A DNA stretch of 64,000 bases from Glycine soja (lineage: Eukaryota > Streptophyta > Magnoliopsida > Fabales > Fabaceae). The notes beneath the pieces were generated by a model. It saw nothing but the letters and a program-made list of their open reading frames with translations, was not told the DNA's origin and searched no databases. Positions within the stretch are counted from its first letter, which is position 1; every line of letters starts with the position of its first letter. The translations under genes and the position numbers were made by a program. Shown here in pieces: positions 10,416 through 21,422 of this stretch. The stretch spans positions 13,983,020 through 14,047,019 of the forward strand of contig NC_041019.1 in assembly GCF_004193775.1 (NCBI RefSeq). Reading direction: 5' to 3'.

Positions 10416-12324
10416 GTAGTATGAAATATTTTTTAAAAAATGGTCTATTGTTATAGAGACAAACAAATTTAACAAAGGGAGAAAATGAATTGAAAAATGT
10501 ATTGGTAGCACTCCTCTATATGCCTACCTTTTGGTTTCGGAGTCCATAATGTGTATGGGTCATAGAACCTGCTCATTCTTTACTAAATGTGCAAAAGACC
10601 TCATTCAACAAAGTATCAACATACATTTAGGTGTAGGAGTCATGTCTTGACTTAACCCAATTGGACCTTTCAAAGCACAAAACTGAACCGTGTACATTTT
10701 TGCGTTTTTGAAACACTAGAAGTTTTGTGTTGTGTTAGTTGATCAGCTTTTGTATTCAGGAAGTTGACTATGTACTATAAACTGAACATGAATGGTGCAC
10801 GTTGACTTTCAAAACTACAAGTCAACTTTCACGGTGATTAATATGCCTATACATTCATTACTTTATCTGTTTAGCTGAGAGATGGAGACACACCCACCAG
10901 AGTGTTATTGGAACATCTTGCTATATGCTTTTTTCTCTTGATATGCTTTTTTCTCTTGATCACGCCTATCAGCTATCTGCAACAAACATATTTAGATTCC
11001 CAACAAGTATATAATGCTTCAATGCTTGTTCAATTTACATAGATATATGGCAGTTTGTTACAGATTAAAAAAAAAGTGATTTTGATGTAAAACAACTTAG
11101 TGACTAATTTTAAGATTTTTTTTTAAAAAAAGGATAAATTTTTGTTTGTTTATGATCATAAAAATCACTTTTTCAAAAGATGTAGCTGATTTTACAAGAA
11201 GCTATTTAAAACAACTTCTGATTTTATTAGATTTCATAGTCTTTTTGGCTTCTGATTATTTTGAAAACTTGAAACAAACGTATGAAAATTGAACAAAAAA
11301 TATTACATTTCAATGAGAAGTGATTCTTAAAAAAAAAAAACTGTAATAATTAGATCCTACTCACCATCTTCCTAGCTGCAGCAAGTTCCTTTTTTATTCC
11401 AGCTGAAAATAGCGAGATATCAATTAAGCCGCAGGAAACTTTTGATTACAGAAGTAGCAGAACTGCACTATAAAATTTAGTGAAAATGCCCATATACAAA
11501 CACATTATTATCAGTTCTTTGCCAAATAGCCCTTAACTAAAATAATGGAGAAATTTAAATATTTATCGGCAATTAAAACACAGAAAAGTACATGACATAA
11601 AAGCAATAAAAGCTACTACTAAATAAAGTATATATGAGCTACTACTAGTTGTACTGATGATTGATGAACAAGTTTTGAAGGAAATAATATGAGCTTTTTC
11701 CCATAAAAAATTTAATGATATTAATGTGACTGTTACAATTTTGACCTTGGAAATAATATAACACAAATTAAAGCTAATTAAAGTACCAGTAGTATTATTA
11801 ACGTAGTCGTTACCACTTTTGGAAATAATACTAACACAAATCAAAATTAATTAAAGTATAATGCTAATGCAGCCGTTACGATTTTTGAAAATAGTACTAC
11901 CACAAATTAAAACAGCAACTAAATCTAAGTAACAATTGATGCTTAGTTTTAAAAATAATATTAACTCTGATTTTTTTTTTACAAGACCCAATTAAGAATT
12001 AAGAAATTAATATTAATTTAATTGGTAACAGTAAATTTATTTTAAATTTATATTTTTTTCTAAAATTATTCTTAATAGTAATAAAACAAATTTTTATTAA
12101 TTTTAGTTCTTTTATCCTCTTTTATGATTTTATCATTAATATATTTATTGCTTTAATTTTTATTTACTATGTGTATGAATCGTCAAAATAAAGGTCTAAG
12201 ATTTTTTTATACAAGATATATAAAATTAAATTCTTAAAGAATCTAAAATATTAATGTATTTTACTTATTATTTATTATTGAACTAAAAAATGACCATACG
12301 AAAAGTATACTCTTGAAGGAAGGT

Positions 12325-12787
12325 TGTTGGTTCTATGTATAATTTCTGCTACTCTTAAACCTGCACAAGATAAAAACAAACATGAAAACACAGCAGAGCA
12401 AGACCCAAAGATTTACGTGGTTCGGCAATGTGCCTACATCCATGGGAAATTGCATCTCATCATCATCACATTGATCATGAAATTACAAGTTCAATACAAG
12501 CAGCAGCTAGCTTTGATCTCTCTTGGTTTCTCTCAATCACTTAGCTCACTACCTCCTTTTTGAACTCTCTGCATTTTCTGCAACTCCTCTGTTTTGCAGC
12601 CTCAAAAAAACTCTCTTTGCATTACATGATCAAGAGTATATATACACTTCTAAAAGCTAGTCCTAGGAACAAGGGCTATACATTGGTGTCAAAACCAATT
12701 TAGTTATAATAACTGAAAAAAGTTACGACAACACCACTTTGAAGCCTTCTCACTTGTGCCAATTGTGATTTTGAGTCACACACCACA
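12325..12787 (-). repeat. Copia-2 3' LTR (463 bp)
   Basis: TG...CA ends: plus strand TGTTGGTTCTATG to TCACACACCACA. Read on the minus strand, a TATATATAC box (about 12637-12646) sits in the middle of the LTR, where the promoter would be. Confidence 0.93.
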
Positions 12788-12858
12788 AATCTCCACCTTG
12801 ACTCCAAATTAGCAAGTGTCTATCTTGTGATTCAGGGCTGCACTTCTACCAATCAGCT

Positions 12859-15800
12859 TTAGGCATCTTCGAAATTGATCAAGTTCAGACAGTGCTTGAA
12901 CTTGACACTAGAGAGGGACTTTGTGAACATATTAGCTGGGTTTTCTTCTGTTGAAACCTTTTCCACCTTCACCTTCTTAGATTCAATCACATCTCTGATG
13001 AAGTGTAGTTTTACATCTATGTGCTTTGTCCTCTCATGGTACATTTGATGATTTGCTAAGTGAATGGCACTTTGACTGTCACAGTGAATCGTGACACAAG
13101 CTTGTGCTATTCCAGGTTCATTAATCATACCTTTAAGCCAGATTGCTTCCTTCACTCCTTCAGCTAGGGCCATGTATTCTGCTTTAGTTGTTGAAAGAGC
13201 AACAACTGATTGTTGATTTGCTTTCCAACTGACTGCTGTACCAAACAAAGTAAACACATATCCTATTAAGGACTTCCTTGTGTCTACATTTCCTGCAAAA
13301 TCTGCATCTACATAGCCTGTGATTGCTGTCTCATGTGCTGTCTTCTTGTACCTTAATCTAGCTTTCAAAGATCCATTTAGATACCTTAGTGTCCACTTCA
13401 CAGCTTCCTAATGTGCACTGCCAGGATCTCCCATGAATCTGCTTATAATACTTACAACATGAGCCAAGTCAGGTCTACTGCAAACCATTCCATACATTAT
13501 GCTTCCAACACCACTGGCATAGGGTGTTTGATTCATTTTAGACCTTTCTTCAGTTGTTTCTGGTGCTTGAATGATAGATAGCTTTGTATGATGGCCAAGT
13601 GGTGTGCTAACAGGTTTGCTTTGATGCATCCTAAACCTTTCCACCACTTTCTTGAGGTAGTTGCTTTGGGACAAGAATAGTTCACCCTTTGCCCTGTCCC
13701 TATGAATATCAATCCCGAGTATCCTTCTAGCTGACCCTAGATCTTTCATCTCAAATTCTGTGTTCAAACTTTCTTTGAGTTTCCTAATCTCTTCCTTATT
13801 AGCACTCACTATGAGGATGTCATCCACATACAAGAGAAGGTAAAGAACACACACTTTCCCCTTTTTCAGGATATATACACAGCTATCATATCTGTTTCTA
13901 ATGAAGCCATATCTGATCAAGAACTCATCAAATTTCAGATACCATATTCGAGGGCTTTGCTTCAGTCCATACAAATATTTTTCTTGCAAACACACCTTGT
14001 TCTCCCCTTCTTCAAAACCTTCAGGCTGGTTCATGTAAATGGTTTCCTTCAGATTTCCATGGAGAAAAGCTGTTTTAACATCCAGCTGTTCAAGTTCCAA
14101 ATCATACTGATTTACCAGACCAAGTATGATTCTAATTAAGCAATGCTTCACAACTGGTGAAAAAATCTCATTGCAATCAATTCCTTCAACCTGTGTAAAG
14201 CCTTTTGCTACCAATCTTGCCTTGAATCTAGGCCTTTCTACTCCTGGAATGCCTTCTTTCTTCTTGAAAATCCACTTACATCCAACAACCTTCTGCTTCT
14301 TGGGTTGGTCCACAAGTATCCAGGTCTTGTTCTTTCTCAAAGATTCCATTTCATCACTCATTGCCTGAAGCCACAACTAGTTGTCTTCACTTTCAATTGC
14401 TTCCCTCCAGGTCTTTGGTTCTGAATTTTGAATCTCCTTAACAACACTCAAGGCATAGCAGATAATATCAGCATGACCATATCTCTTTGGAGGCTTTATC
14501 ACCATTTTTTCTCTATCTCTAGTCAATTGATAATTGGACAAGTCATGCTGAGTAACCAACTCTTCATTTTCTCCAGCTTCTGCTTGATCAGAGTGATCAA
14601 TAACATTTCCACTGTCATGATCAAAAATCTCAGAATGCTCCACCTCAAAATTGGTATTCTCACTACTTGAGCTGTTATCCTTCTACTCCTTACTTAGCAT
14701 TGTCATTCTGCTCTCATCAAAGGTTACATCCTTGCTGATGATGCATCTTGTCTCACCCGGTTCCAATTTCCACAGCTTGTACCCTTTAACTCCTTCAGGA
14801 TAGCCAATGAACACACACTTTACAGCCCTTACATCCAGCTTTCCTTGTTTAACATGAGCAAAGGCCAGTGATCCAAACACCTTTAATCCTGAGTAATTAG
14901 GTGGTTCACCACTCCAAGCTTCCATTGGTGTCTTGAAATCTAAGGCTGATGAAGGACATTTATTAATCAAATATGTTGTTGTGTTTGCAGCTTCTCCCCA
15001 AAAGGTCTTTGGCAGTCCTGCACTTAGAAGCATGCACCTTACTCTTTCCAAAATGGTCCTATTCATTCTTTCTGCCAAACCATTCTGCTGTGGAGTGTGA
15101 GGGACTGTTTTATGCCTTTTGATGCCTATTTCCCTGCAAAACTCATTAAACTGCTCTGAAACAAACTCCAGGCCATTATTAGTTCTTAAAACTTTTAATT
15201 TTGTACCAAGTTGATTTCCAACAAGAGTATGCCATTCTCTGAATTTTTGAAAAGCTTTTGACTTATTTTTCAAAACATACAACCATACTCTTCTTGAGAA
15301 ATCATCTATGATGGTGAGAAAGTATGAGCTTCCACCATGAGTTTTCACTCTAGATGGTCCCCATAAATCTGAATGCACATACTCAAAAGGCCTAGATGAA
15401 ACATGAATACCCGTGCCAAAGCTTATTCTATGTGATTTACCAAGCACACAATGATCACAAAATTCAAGTTTATCTAGTTTATCACCACCTAACAGATTTT
15501 GTTTCTCAAGTTCATGTAATCCTCTTTCACTAACATGACTTAATCTCAAATGCCAAAGTTTTGTTTTATCAATCAATGTATTACTAGCTACTAATGCATG
15601 TCCAATAATAGTGGAACCTTCAAGAATAAACAAGCCATTACTTTTATTCTTGTTACCCTTAGCTATGATTAAAGATCCATTTGAAATCTTAAGAACACCA
15701 TTTGAAATTCTAGTTGCATATCCTAGATCATCAAACATGTTTATGGAGATAAGATTTCTTTTGAGTTCAGGAATGTACCTTACATTTTTCAGTAGATACT

Positions 15801-16812
15801 CTCTATTATCAAACATCTTCAATCTCACAGTTCCAATGCCTTGTACCTTGCAGGGGTAGTTGTCTCCTAGCAGTACAACTCCTGTTGGTTTCAATTCCAG
15901 GGTCTCAAAATAGTCCTTTCTCGGGCTACAGTGATATGAGCATCTAGAATCCATAATCCATTTTGTTTGTGTTTTGGTATTAGAAGCTACTAAAACACCT
16001 GCACTCTCATAACCTTCAGAGGCTTCAACTATGTCAACAGAGTCCAAAGATCCTTTCTTGTTCTTGTCTGGGCAGTCTTTCTTGAAATGACCAGTTTTGT
16101 GACAATTAAAGCATTTGAACTTTGCTTTCTAGCCATTCTTTGAATCCCTTGACCTTGATCTGGACTTCTTTCCTTTTGTTCCCTTCTTTTCATTCCTTCC
16201 CCTTGAAATATTCAGGCTTTCACCATTATCCTCAGATTTAGAGTCTTGCTGTTTTTGCATCTCCTTGGTCCTTATTGAGGTCTGGACTTCTTCTAGGGTA
16301 ATGTCTTGATCTTTGCCATAAAGAATTGCATCCTTGAAATGTTCAAAGGATTTTGGTAAGGAATTCAAAAGCAAGAGAGCTTTATCCTCCTCTTCAAGCT
16401 TTACTTCAATATTTTCCAAATCATCAAGAATCTTGTTGAAATAAGCCAATTATTCAGTGGTTGTTCTTGACTCTGTCATCTTGAAAGTGTACAGCTGTTG
16501 CTTCAAGCATAACCGATTTGCAAGGGACTTTGTCATGTACAATGACTCCAATTTCAACCACATTGAGGCTGCTGTCTTTTCTCTTGCAACTTATCTTAAA
16601 GCTTTATCTCCAAGGCATAGAATGATTGCACTTCTTGCTCTATCAATCATCTCTGATCTCTCCTTTGAGCTTAGAGATTCAGACATCCTTTCTTCTCCTT
16701 TAAGAGCTTCTGCACAACCATGTTGAATCAAGATTGCTTCCATCTTGATTCTTCATAACCCGAAGTCATTTTTTCCTGAAAACTTCTCAATATCGTACTT
16801 TGATGTTCCCAT
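12859..16812 (-). pseudogene. Copia-2 gag-pol polyprotein, with scattered stops
   Basis: The start is the ATG at 16812. The domains are in order. Gag comes first, with the zinc knuckle CFNCHKTGHFKKDC (about 16110-16070). Protease has its site reading DSRCS where DSG(A/C)S is usual. Integrase has the HHCC finger (WHLRLSH, then FCDHC) and a catalytic core in which the second acidic position reads TNNGLEF instead of TDNG. RT follows with LLYVDDILI (about 13830), then RNase H with ALSTTKAEYMALAEGVKE and NMFTKSLSSVKF. Stops interrupt the frame at several places, including about 16749, 16450, 16130, 14682, 14376 and 13408; most are one C-to-T or G-to-A change from Gln or Trp codons. With the protease and integrase active-site changes it could not move by itself. 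Confidence 0.93.
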
Positions 16813-16848
16813 CTTTCTTGATCTTGACTCCCCACAGACGGCGCCACT

Positions 16849-17342
16849 TGTTGGTTCTATGTATAGTTTTTGCTACTCTTAAACATGCACAAGATAAAAA
16901 AACAAACAAGAAAACACATCAAAGCAAGCACAACAGAGCAAGATCCAAAGATTTATGTGGTTCAGCAATGTGCCTACATCCACGGGAAAGTGCAACTCAT
17001 CATCATCACATTGATCATGAAATTACAAGTTCAATACAAGCAACAACTAGCTTTGATCTCTCTTGGTTTCTCTTTTCAAAACCTCTCTCAGTCACCTAGC
17101 TCACTACCTCCTTTTTGAACTCTCTGAATTTTCTACAACTCCTCTATTTTGCAGCCTCAAAAAAACTCTCTCTACATTACATGATCAAGAGTATATATAC
17201 ACTTCTAAAAGCTAGTCCTAGGAACAAGGGCTATACATTGGTGCCAAAACCAATTTAGTTATAATAACTGAAAACAGTTATGACAACACCACTTTGAAGC
17301 CTTCTCACTTGTGCCAATTGTGATTTTGAGTCACACACCACA
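16849..17342 (-). repeat. Copia-2 5' LTR (494 bp)
   Basis: The pair of the LTR at 12325-12787, longer by two insertions of about 17-18 bp. It is followed on the minus strand by the primer-binding site. Its outer end abuts the AAGGT target duplication. Confidence 0.93.
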
Positions 17343-17347
17343 AAGGT

Positions 17348-18315
17348 ACAATAATGAAATTTTCTGTCATGGGAATTTTGAGGACTATAATAACATCTTA
17401 GAGGAGCCTTCGGCTCTAGTAGGAGAATTGCATTCTCTAGTTGCCATTAACAAAATCATTTCAAATATGTGCACTTTGATATTTTTGTAAACACTGTGTT
17501 ATGTTTGGTATGAGAAAAATAGAGAAAAATAATGTGAGCCTTGCTTACTTCTTACATTCTGCTTTGATTCAAATATTTTTCATTTATTTTAATCCTCTCT
17601 ATTTTCATCATCTTTACCAAACACACCCTACATAATCATAAGAGAATGTATCAAGTTCTGAAGGGTGTTGCTAGAAAAGCCTCGTATGTTCTCAAGGTGA
17701 TGGCGGTTGAATTCTGTCTAATCGTAAGGAAGCAACTGGCTCACTAATGCATCAATCACTTGAAAAAACAAAGCAAATAATAATTATTGAACTCAAACAT
17801 AAAAACTAAATGTGGTCTTCCAATTTGTTTTAAAAAAGAAAAAAAAAACTATCCATCTAAAAAACAGGTAACTGCTAACCAACATTTAGATATAGAATAG
17901 AAATTTTGGACAATATATGCATGGAGCATCAAAACTTGGATTTGAAATACTAACAAGTAGAAGATGGAAATGATGCTAGTAAATATTTCATCCTTCAAGG
18001 AATCAAACATGCAAGAGTTTGAAAACCTACAAAAGCATTACATTTGGGGTGAAAGTCTTCTCAAAATTAGACTAATATAAAAAGTCTGGGTAAATGGTAC
18101 AAAGTTGGTAGCTCTTTAATTTTTTATTGACGTTCTAAAAGTTATTCGCTTTAAACTTTCAGAGGTTAATTTTGAAAAAGGATAAATTGTTTCATAAACT
18201 GTTTTGGCTTCTATATGTTGACACATGTGTAAAAAGATTATAGGTTTAAGCTATAAGTTAAAGGAAAATTGTACATGACAAAGGCTTGACCCAAAATTGT
18301 ATGTTCGTAACTGAC
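17348..18315. other. CYP40 intron remnant, no gene seen
   Basis: AT-rich sequence between the copia-2 insertion and the third CYP40 exon. It belongs to the captured intron. No coding homology or clear repeat was recognised. Confidence 0.5.
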
Positions 18316-19006
18316 CATCATTTGGCTCCATGGTCAGTGCCTTCTTAAAGCTTTCAACTGCAACATGAATGTCATGGAGTGCCATGTATGCCTAGTAAAT
18401 TAGAAATAACTTACTTACTAGAGTTGAAAGCAGGAAGCATTAAATACCATAATAACATATAGACAAACACAATAAAGGATAACAAAAGCTCCAAACATTT
18501 GACATAAAGGTCTTCAATTCCAATACCAACCTGTCCTTGGCAGAACAAAGCTTTAGCATTGTCATCTCCCTCACACATTGCAAATTCTGTATCCAGTAAT
18601 GCTCCTTTAACATCCCTTAATTTCAATTTAGAAGCCTTGAAATAATGACACAACACAAACAATCAGGTGGGAAATAGAAAATTTTAGTTAATAATGAAGA
18701 TTGGCAACAAAATTTAAATGAATATAATAGTAAAGTACCATAAAGGTAATATAAGTGCAATTTAAAGTTATCTGCAGCTGTGTACATCAAACATACTAAC
18801 TTCTAACTTACAGAGTTGTTTGTAAAACTCTGGGACTTCGTTTTTCTCAAACTTGAACTTATCTCTGCAAAGGCATAATATACCATAATACATTATTATG
18901 ATCATAGTAGAAGTGTACACTGTGCAATTGGGGCATATTATAAATTTTCTTCAAATAGTATTTGTTCAAATAGTATCTCTGCAGAGCGGTTAGGGCATAT
19001 TATATA

Positions 19007-19809
19007 TACCTTATGAACCTGCACCAACCCACAAGCAAAACAATTAATTAAGACATCTAACATCTAAACCAAAAGAAACCTCTTGTTAAGATAAATGAGT
19101 AACACCAACACATAAACATACCTTTCCTTTATTAAACACAAAGCTCCCATCCATAACTTTGAAAGAGAGATACTTAGTAACATCGGTATGTATGAGAACC
19201 CGCACCAAATTGCCATTAGCCATAATAAACTAGAAGAAAACAAATGAACAAATAATGTCACACTAATTGAGAAGAATCATATCATACGCTACATCAAGTA
19301 AGTATATATACCTAATATCCATCACGATTTAGCATACTAAAATAAAAATAGTGAAATAAATTATAAGACCTTAGGGTTCATATCGATGTTATAGTCCTTG
19401 CTAGCACCCAAATGTGGAGGAGGCTGGTCATCTCCCTTGAATCTCTTCCAAAGCTGAAGAAGAGGACAAAGAAATCATCATTTCGCAGTTCAAACTTCAA
19501 TAATAACAAATATTTATTTTATTTTATTTCTTCTGCAGAAATGAAAGATAAGAAAGAAATTATGAAAAAAAGACCTGAATAAGATTGAGCGAAGTGGATT
19601 CTCCTCCGTAATAGTCATTCATGTCCATGTCCAGAACCTGAATCGAACAAGAAATAGGAATTAACATGCGAGAATCGAATCTATTGAAAAGAAAATGAAA
19701 GAAATAGGAAAGTGATGAGTACCTTGAGGCCATCGACGGAGAGAAGACTGCTAAGAATGCACTCCTTGAGACCCATGCCCAACACAATCACATCGTACTC
19801 CTCATCCAT
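19007..19809 (-). pseudogene. Rab GDP-dissociation inhibitor 5' part, captured by CACTA-1
   Basis: Rab GDI extracts prenylated GDP-bound Rab GTPases from membranes. Four exons with perfect splice sites are seen: 19809-19723 ([20 protein letters not shown]), 19637-19575 (MNDYYGGESTSLNLIQ), 19453-19370 (LWKRFKGDDQPPPHLGASKD) and 19229-19122 (VLIHTDVTKYLSFKVMDGSF). They give 114 codons without a stop. The fifth exon is cut after VHKV (about 19007), the capture breakpoint. The N-terminal nucleotide-binding motif reads GMG where GTG is usual. The start codon sits about 320 bp inside the element's right end. It could still be transcribed but lacks three quarters of the protein. Confidence 0.92.
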
Positions 19810-19879
19810 GTTCGATCGATCTCGATGTCATTGAAAACGGGGTTTAGGGTTTACAAAATGAGAAGATGGGAACAACAAC

Positions 19880-20128
19880 ACAAGTGTGATTTCACATCCA
19901 AAAATCATTTTTCAGTGAATAAAATAATTAAAAATGACTTGGATCAAAGACGATTTTTATAAAACTGGTTTAGTAACGTTAACATCAAAGGCGGCTTTAT
20001 AAAAACCATCATTAACAACGTAATATAGTTGGCATTAATTGCAAAATTGTCACCGCATCATATACTACATCAGTTTTTTGATAACTGGCGTAGATACCGC
20101 GATGTGGAAAGGCACTTTTGTAGTAGTG
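19880..20128. repeat. CACTA-1 right subterminal region and terminus
   Basis: Short repeats such as AAAGACGATTTTTATAAAAC and AAAGGCGGCTTTATAAAAAC, ending in CACTTTTGTAGTAGTG. It differs in motif from the left subterminal array. Confidence 0.75.
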
Positions 20129-21422
20129 CGTGTAGGTCAAAAACTATATCTTACTAATAAACTAACTGCAACTAATATATCAAGTCATGTATACAGGCTA
20201 TATTAATTCTCCTATAGCACTAAGATATGGTACGTCATGACCAAATAGTTCTTCATCTTTTTATTTAGGTTTGAAAGGAATATTGTTCACATCTAAAGAC
20301 CTTACAACAATTGGAGTACACAATGGATGTGATTTGTCCATATAGAACCTTTTAAGCACTTTCGTTATATAAGCTTCTTGATGCACAAAAATTCTGCCTT
20401 TTAAATATTCTATTTGTAATCCCAAGTAGAATTTTGTCCTTCTTAGGTTCTTCATCTCAAACACTTTCTTCAAGCAATTTATGGCTTTTGGAAGTTCTTC
20501 TATAGTTCTAATGATATTTATGTCATCTACATAAAGAACAATTATGGCAAATCCATTTTTAGATTTTTTCTTCTTCTTGAAAATACATGGACAAATGAGA
20601 TCATTCTTATATCCTTCCTTTAGCAAATACTCACTAAGATGTTTGTACCCCATTCGTCCTAATTGCTTTAGTCCATAGAGAGACTTATTCAATTTGATAG
20701 AGTATTCTTCTCTAGAACATGCTTTATTGGGCAAACTAAATCCTTCATGGAGTTTCATATAAATGTCATTATCAAGAGACCCATATAAGTAAGTTGTGAC
20801 AACATCCATTAAATGTAAACTTAGTCTTTCATCTACATTTAGACTAATTAAGTATCAAAAAGTACTTGCATCCACTATAGGTAAGTATGCCTCTTTAAAA
20901 TCAATATTGGGTCCTTTTGAAATCCATGAGCAAGTAGTCATACTTTGTATCTAACAATTTCACCATTTTCATTTTTTCTTTTGCTCAAAAACCCATTTGT
21001 ATCTAACTAGTTTTACATCTTCAAGTGTATAACTTATGAGTCCAAAAACGTAATTGATTTTACATATTCAAGTATATGGACTGTAGGTTCAAAAACCTAA
21101 CTAGTTTTACGTCTTCAAGTATATGGGCTACATGCCCAATAATCTAACCAAATTTTCATTTTCAGGTGTATGAACTACATATCCAAAAATGTAACTATGT
21201 GTTACATCTTCAAGTGTATAGACTAAAAGTCTACAAATCATTCGGTTTTGGAAGCGTGTCTTATTTTGACTTAATTGAATCTTTTTATTCTTGTCAATAA
21301 TTTCTTTGTCTCCCATCCTTTATAGACTTACTCTTGAACCTCATTATCATTATCATTTATTTCATTAAGCGCTACATTATATGCAAATACATTGTCAACA
21401 TTGGCTTTTTTTCGGTTCCATC
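20129..21422 (-). pseudogene. Copia-1 reverse transcriptase, broken
   Basis: The frame at 20809-20261 holds MDVVTTYLYGSLDNDIYMKL, SLYGLKQLGRMGYKHLSEYL, the RT catalytic motif IVLYVDDINI and MKNLRRTKFYLGLQIEYLKG, all typical of copia RT. Upstream (to about 21000) KWVFEQKKKNENGEIVRYK can be read across stops. Downstream (to 20129) EVPYLSAIGELI-like sequence runs up to the CACTA-1 end. Confidence 0.85.
20999..21245 (-). repeat. Five ~51-bp tandem repeats in copia-1 pol
   Basis: Five degenerate units of about 48-51 bp, each with TTTTACATCTTCAAGTGTAT-like sequence followed by a (T/G)TCCAAAAAC(G/C)TAA-like segment. In the coding strand each unit would add about 17 residues (the pattern YTLEDVTHSYIFGYVVHTPE). 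The array lies between the integrase and RT parts. Confidence 0.7.

Larger units (their letters stand above)
12325..17342 (-). mobile_element. Copia-2: full-length copia LTR retrotransposon
   Basis: A complete 5018-bp element with two LTRs (12325-12787 and 16849-17342), flanked by the 5-bp duplication AAGGT (12320-12324 and 17343-17347). It lies within an intron of the captured CYP40 fragment. The polyprotein region reads on the minus strand in gag, protease, integrase, RT, RNase H order, as in copia elements. The primer-binding site (minus strand 16846-16829) is TGGCGCCGTCTGTGGGGA. The polypurine tract is AAGGTGGAGATT next to the 3' LTR. The two LTRs differ at about 23 positions plus two indels by eye, so this is not a very recent insertion. 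Confidence 0.95.
10905..18864 (-). pseudogene. CYP40: Cyclophilin-40 (CYP40) 3' half, captured by CACTA-1
   Basis: CYP40 is a peptidyl-prolyl isomerase with a TPR domain that binds HSP90 and, in plants, acts with AGO1 in RISC loading. Only the TPR half is here, in five exons: 18864-18812, 18635-18531, 18391-18316, 11402-11365 and 10976-10905 (with stop). Motifs are SSSLRKTKSQSFTNNS, ASKLKLRDVKGALLDTEFAM, AYMALHDIHVAVESFKKAL, AGIKKELAAARKM and AYSKMFQ at the C-terminus. Exon phases join cleanly and the frame is open from the first piece to the stop. Oddities: the last exon holds an 18-bp duplication (QEKKAY twice), Cys replaces Arg at two points (AMCEG, FCQGQ), and copia-2 sits in the intron between the third and fourth pieces. 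The cyclophilin domain is absent. Confidence 0.9.
8102..20128. mobile_element. CACTA-1: CACTA (En/Spm) transposon carrying host gene fragments
   Basis: The ends are CACTACTGCAAAAAAGG (8102) and, complementary, CACTACTACAAAAGTGCC (from 20128). The 3-bp flanks are CAT on the left and CGT on the right. This fits one 3-bp CACTA target duplication after a single CpG-type change. The element splits copia-1 between its reverse transcriptase and RNase H. No TNP2-type transposase was recognised inside, so it is probably non-autonomous. Cargo on the minus strand: Rab GDI, cyclophilin-40 and GSK3-like kinase fragments plus one unidentified exon. Copia-2 (12325-17342) is a later insertion; without it the element is about 7 kb. 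The design resembles the described soybean Tgm-Express type of gene-fragment CACTA elements. Confidence 0.88.

Noticed and set aside
18990..19020. A 9-bp Rab GDI exon (GTTCATAAG) between splice-like signals
   Set aside because: It is simply the start of the normal fifth exon (VHKV...) cut by the capture breakpoint; the apparent donor GTATAT is coding plus breakpoint sequence.
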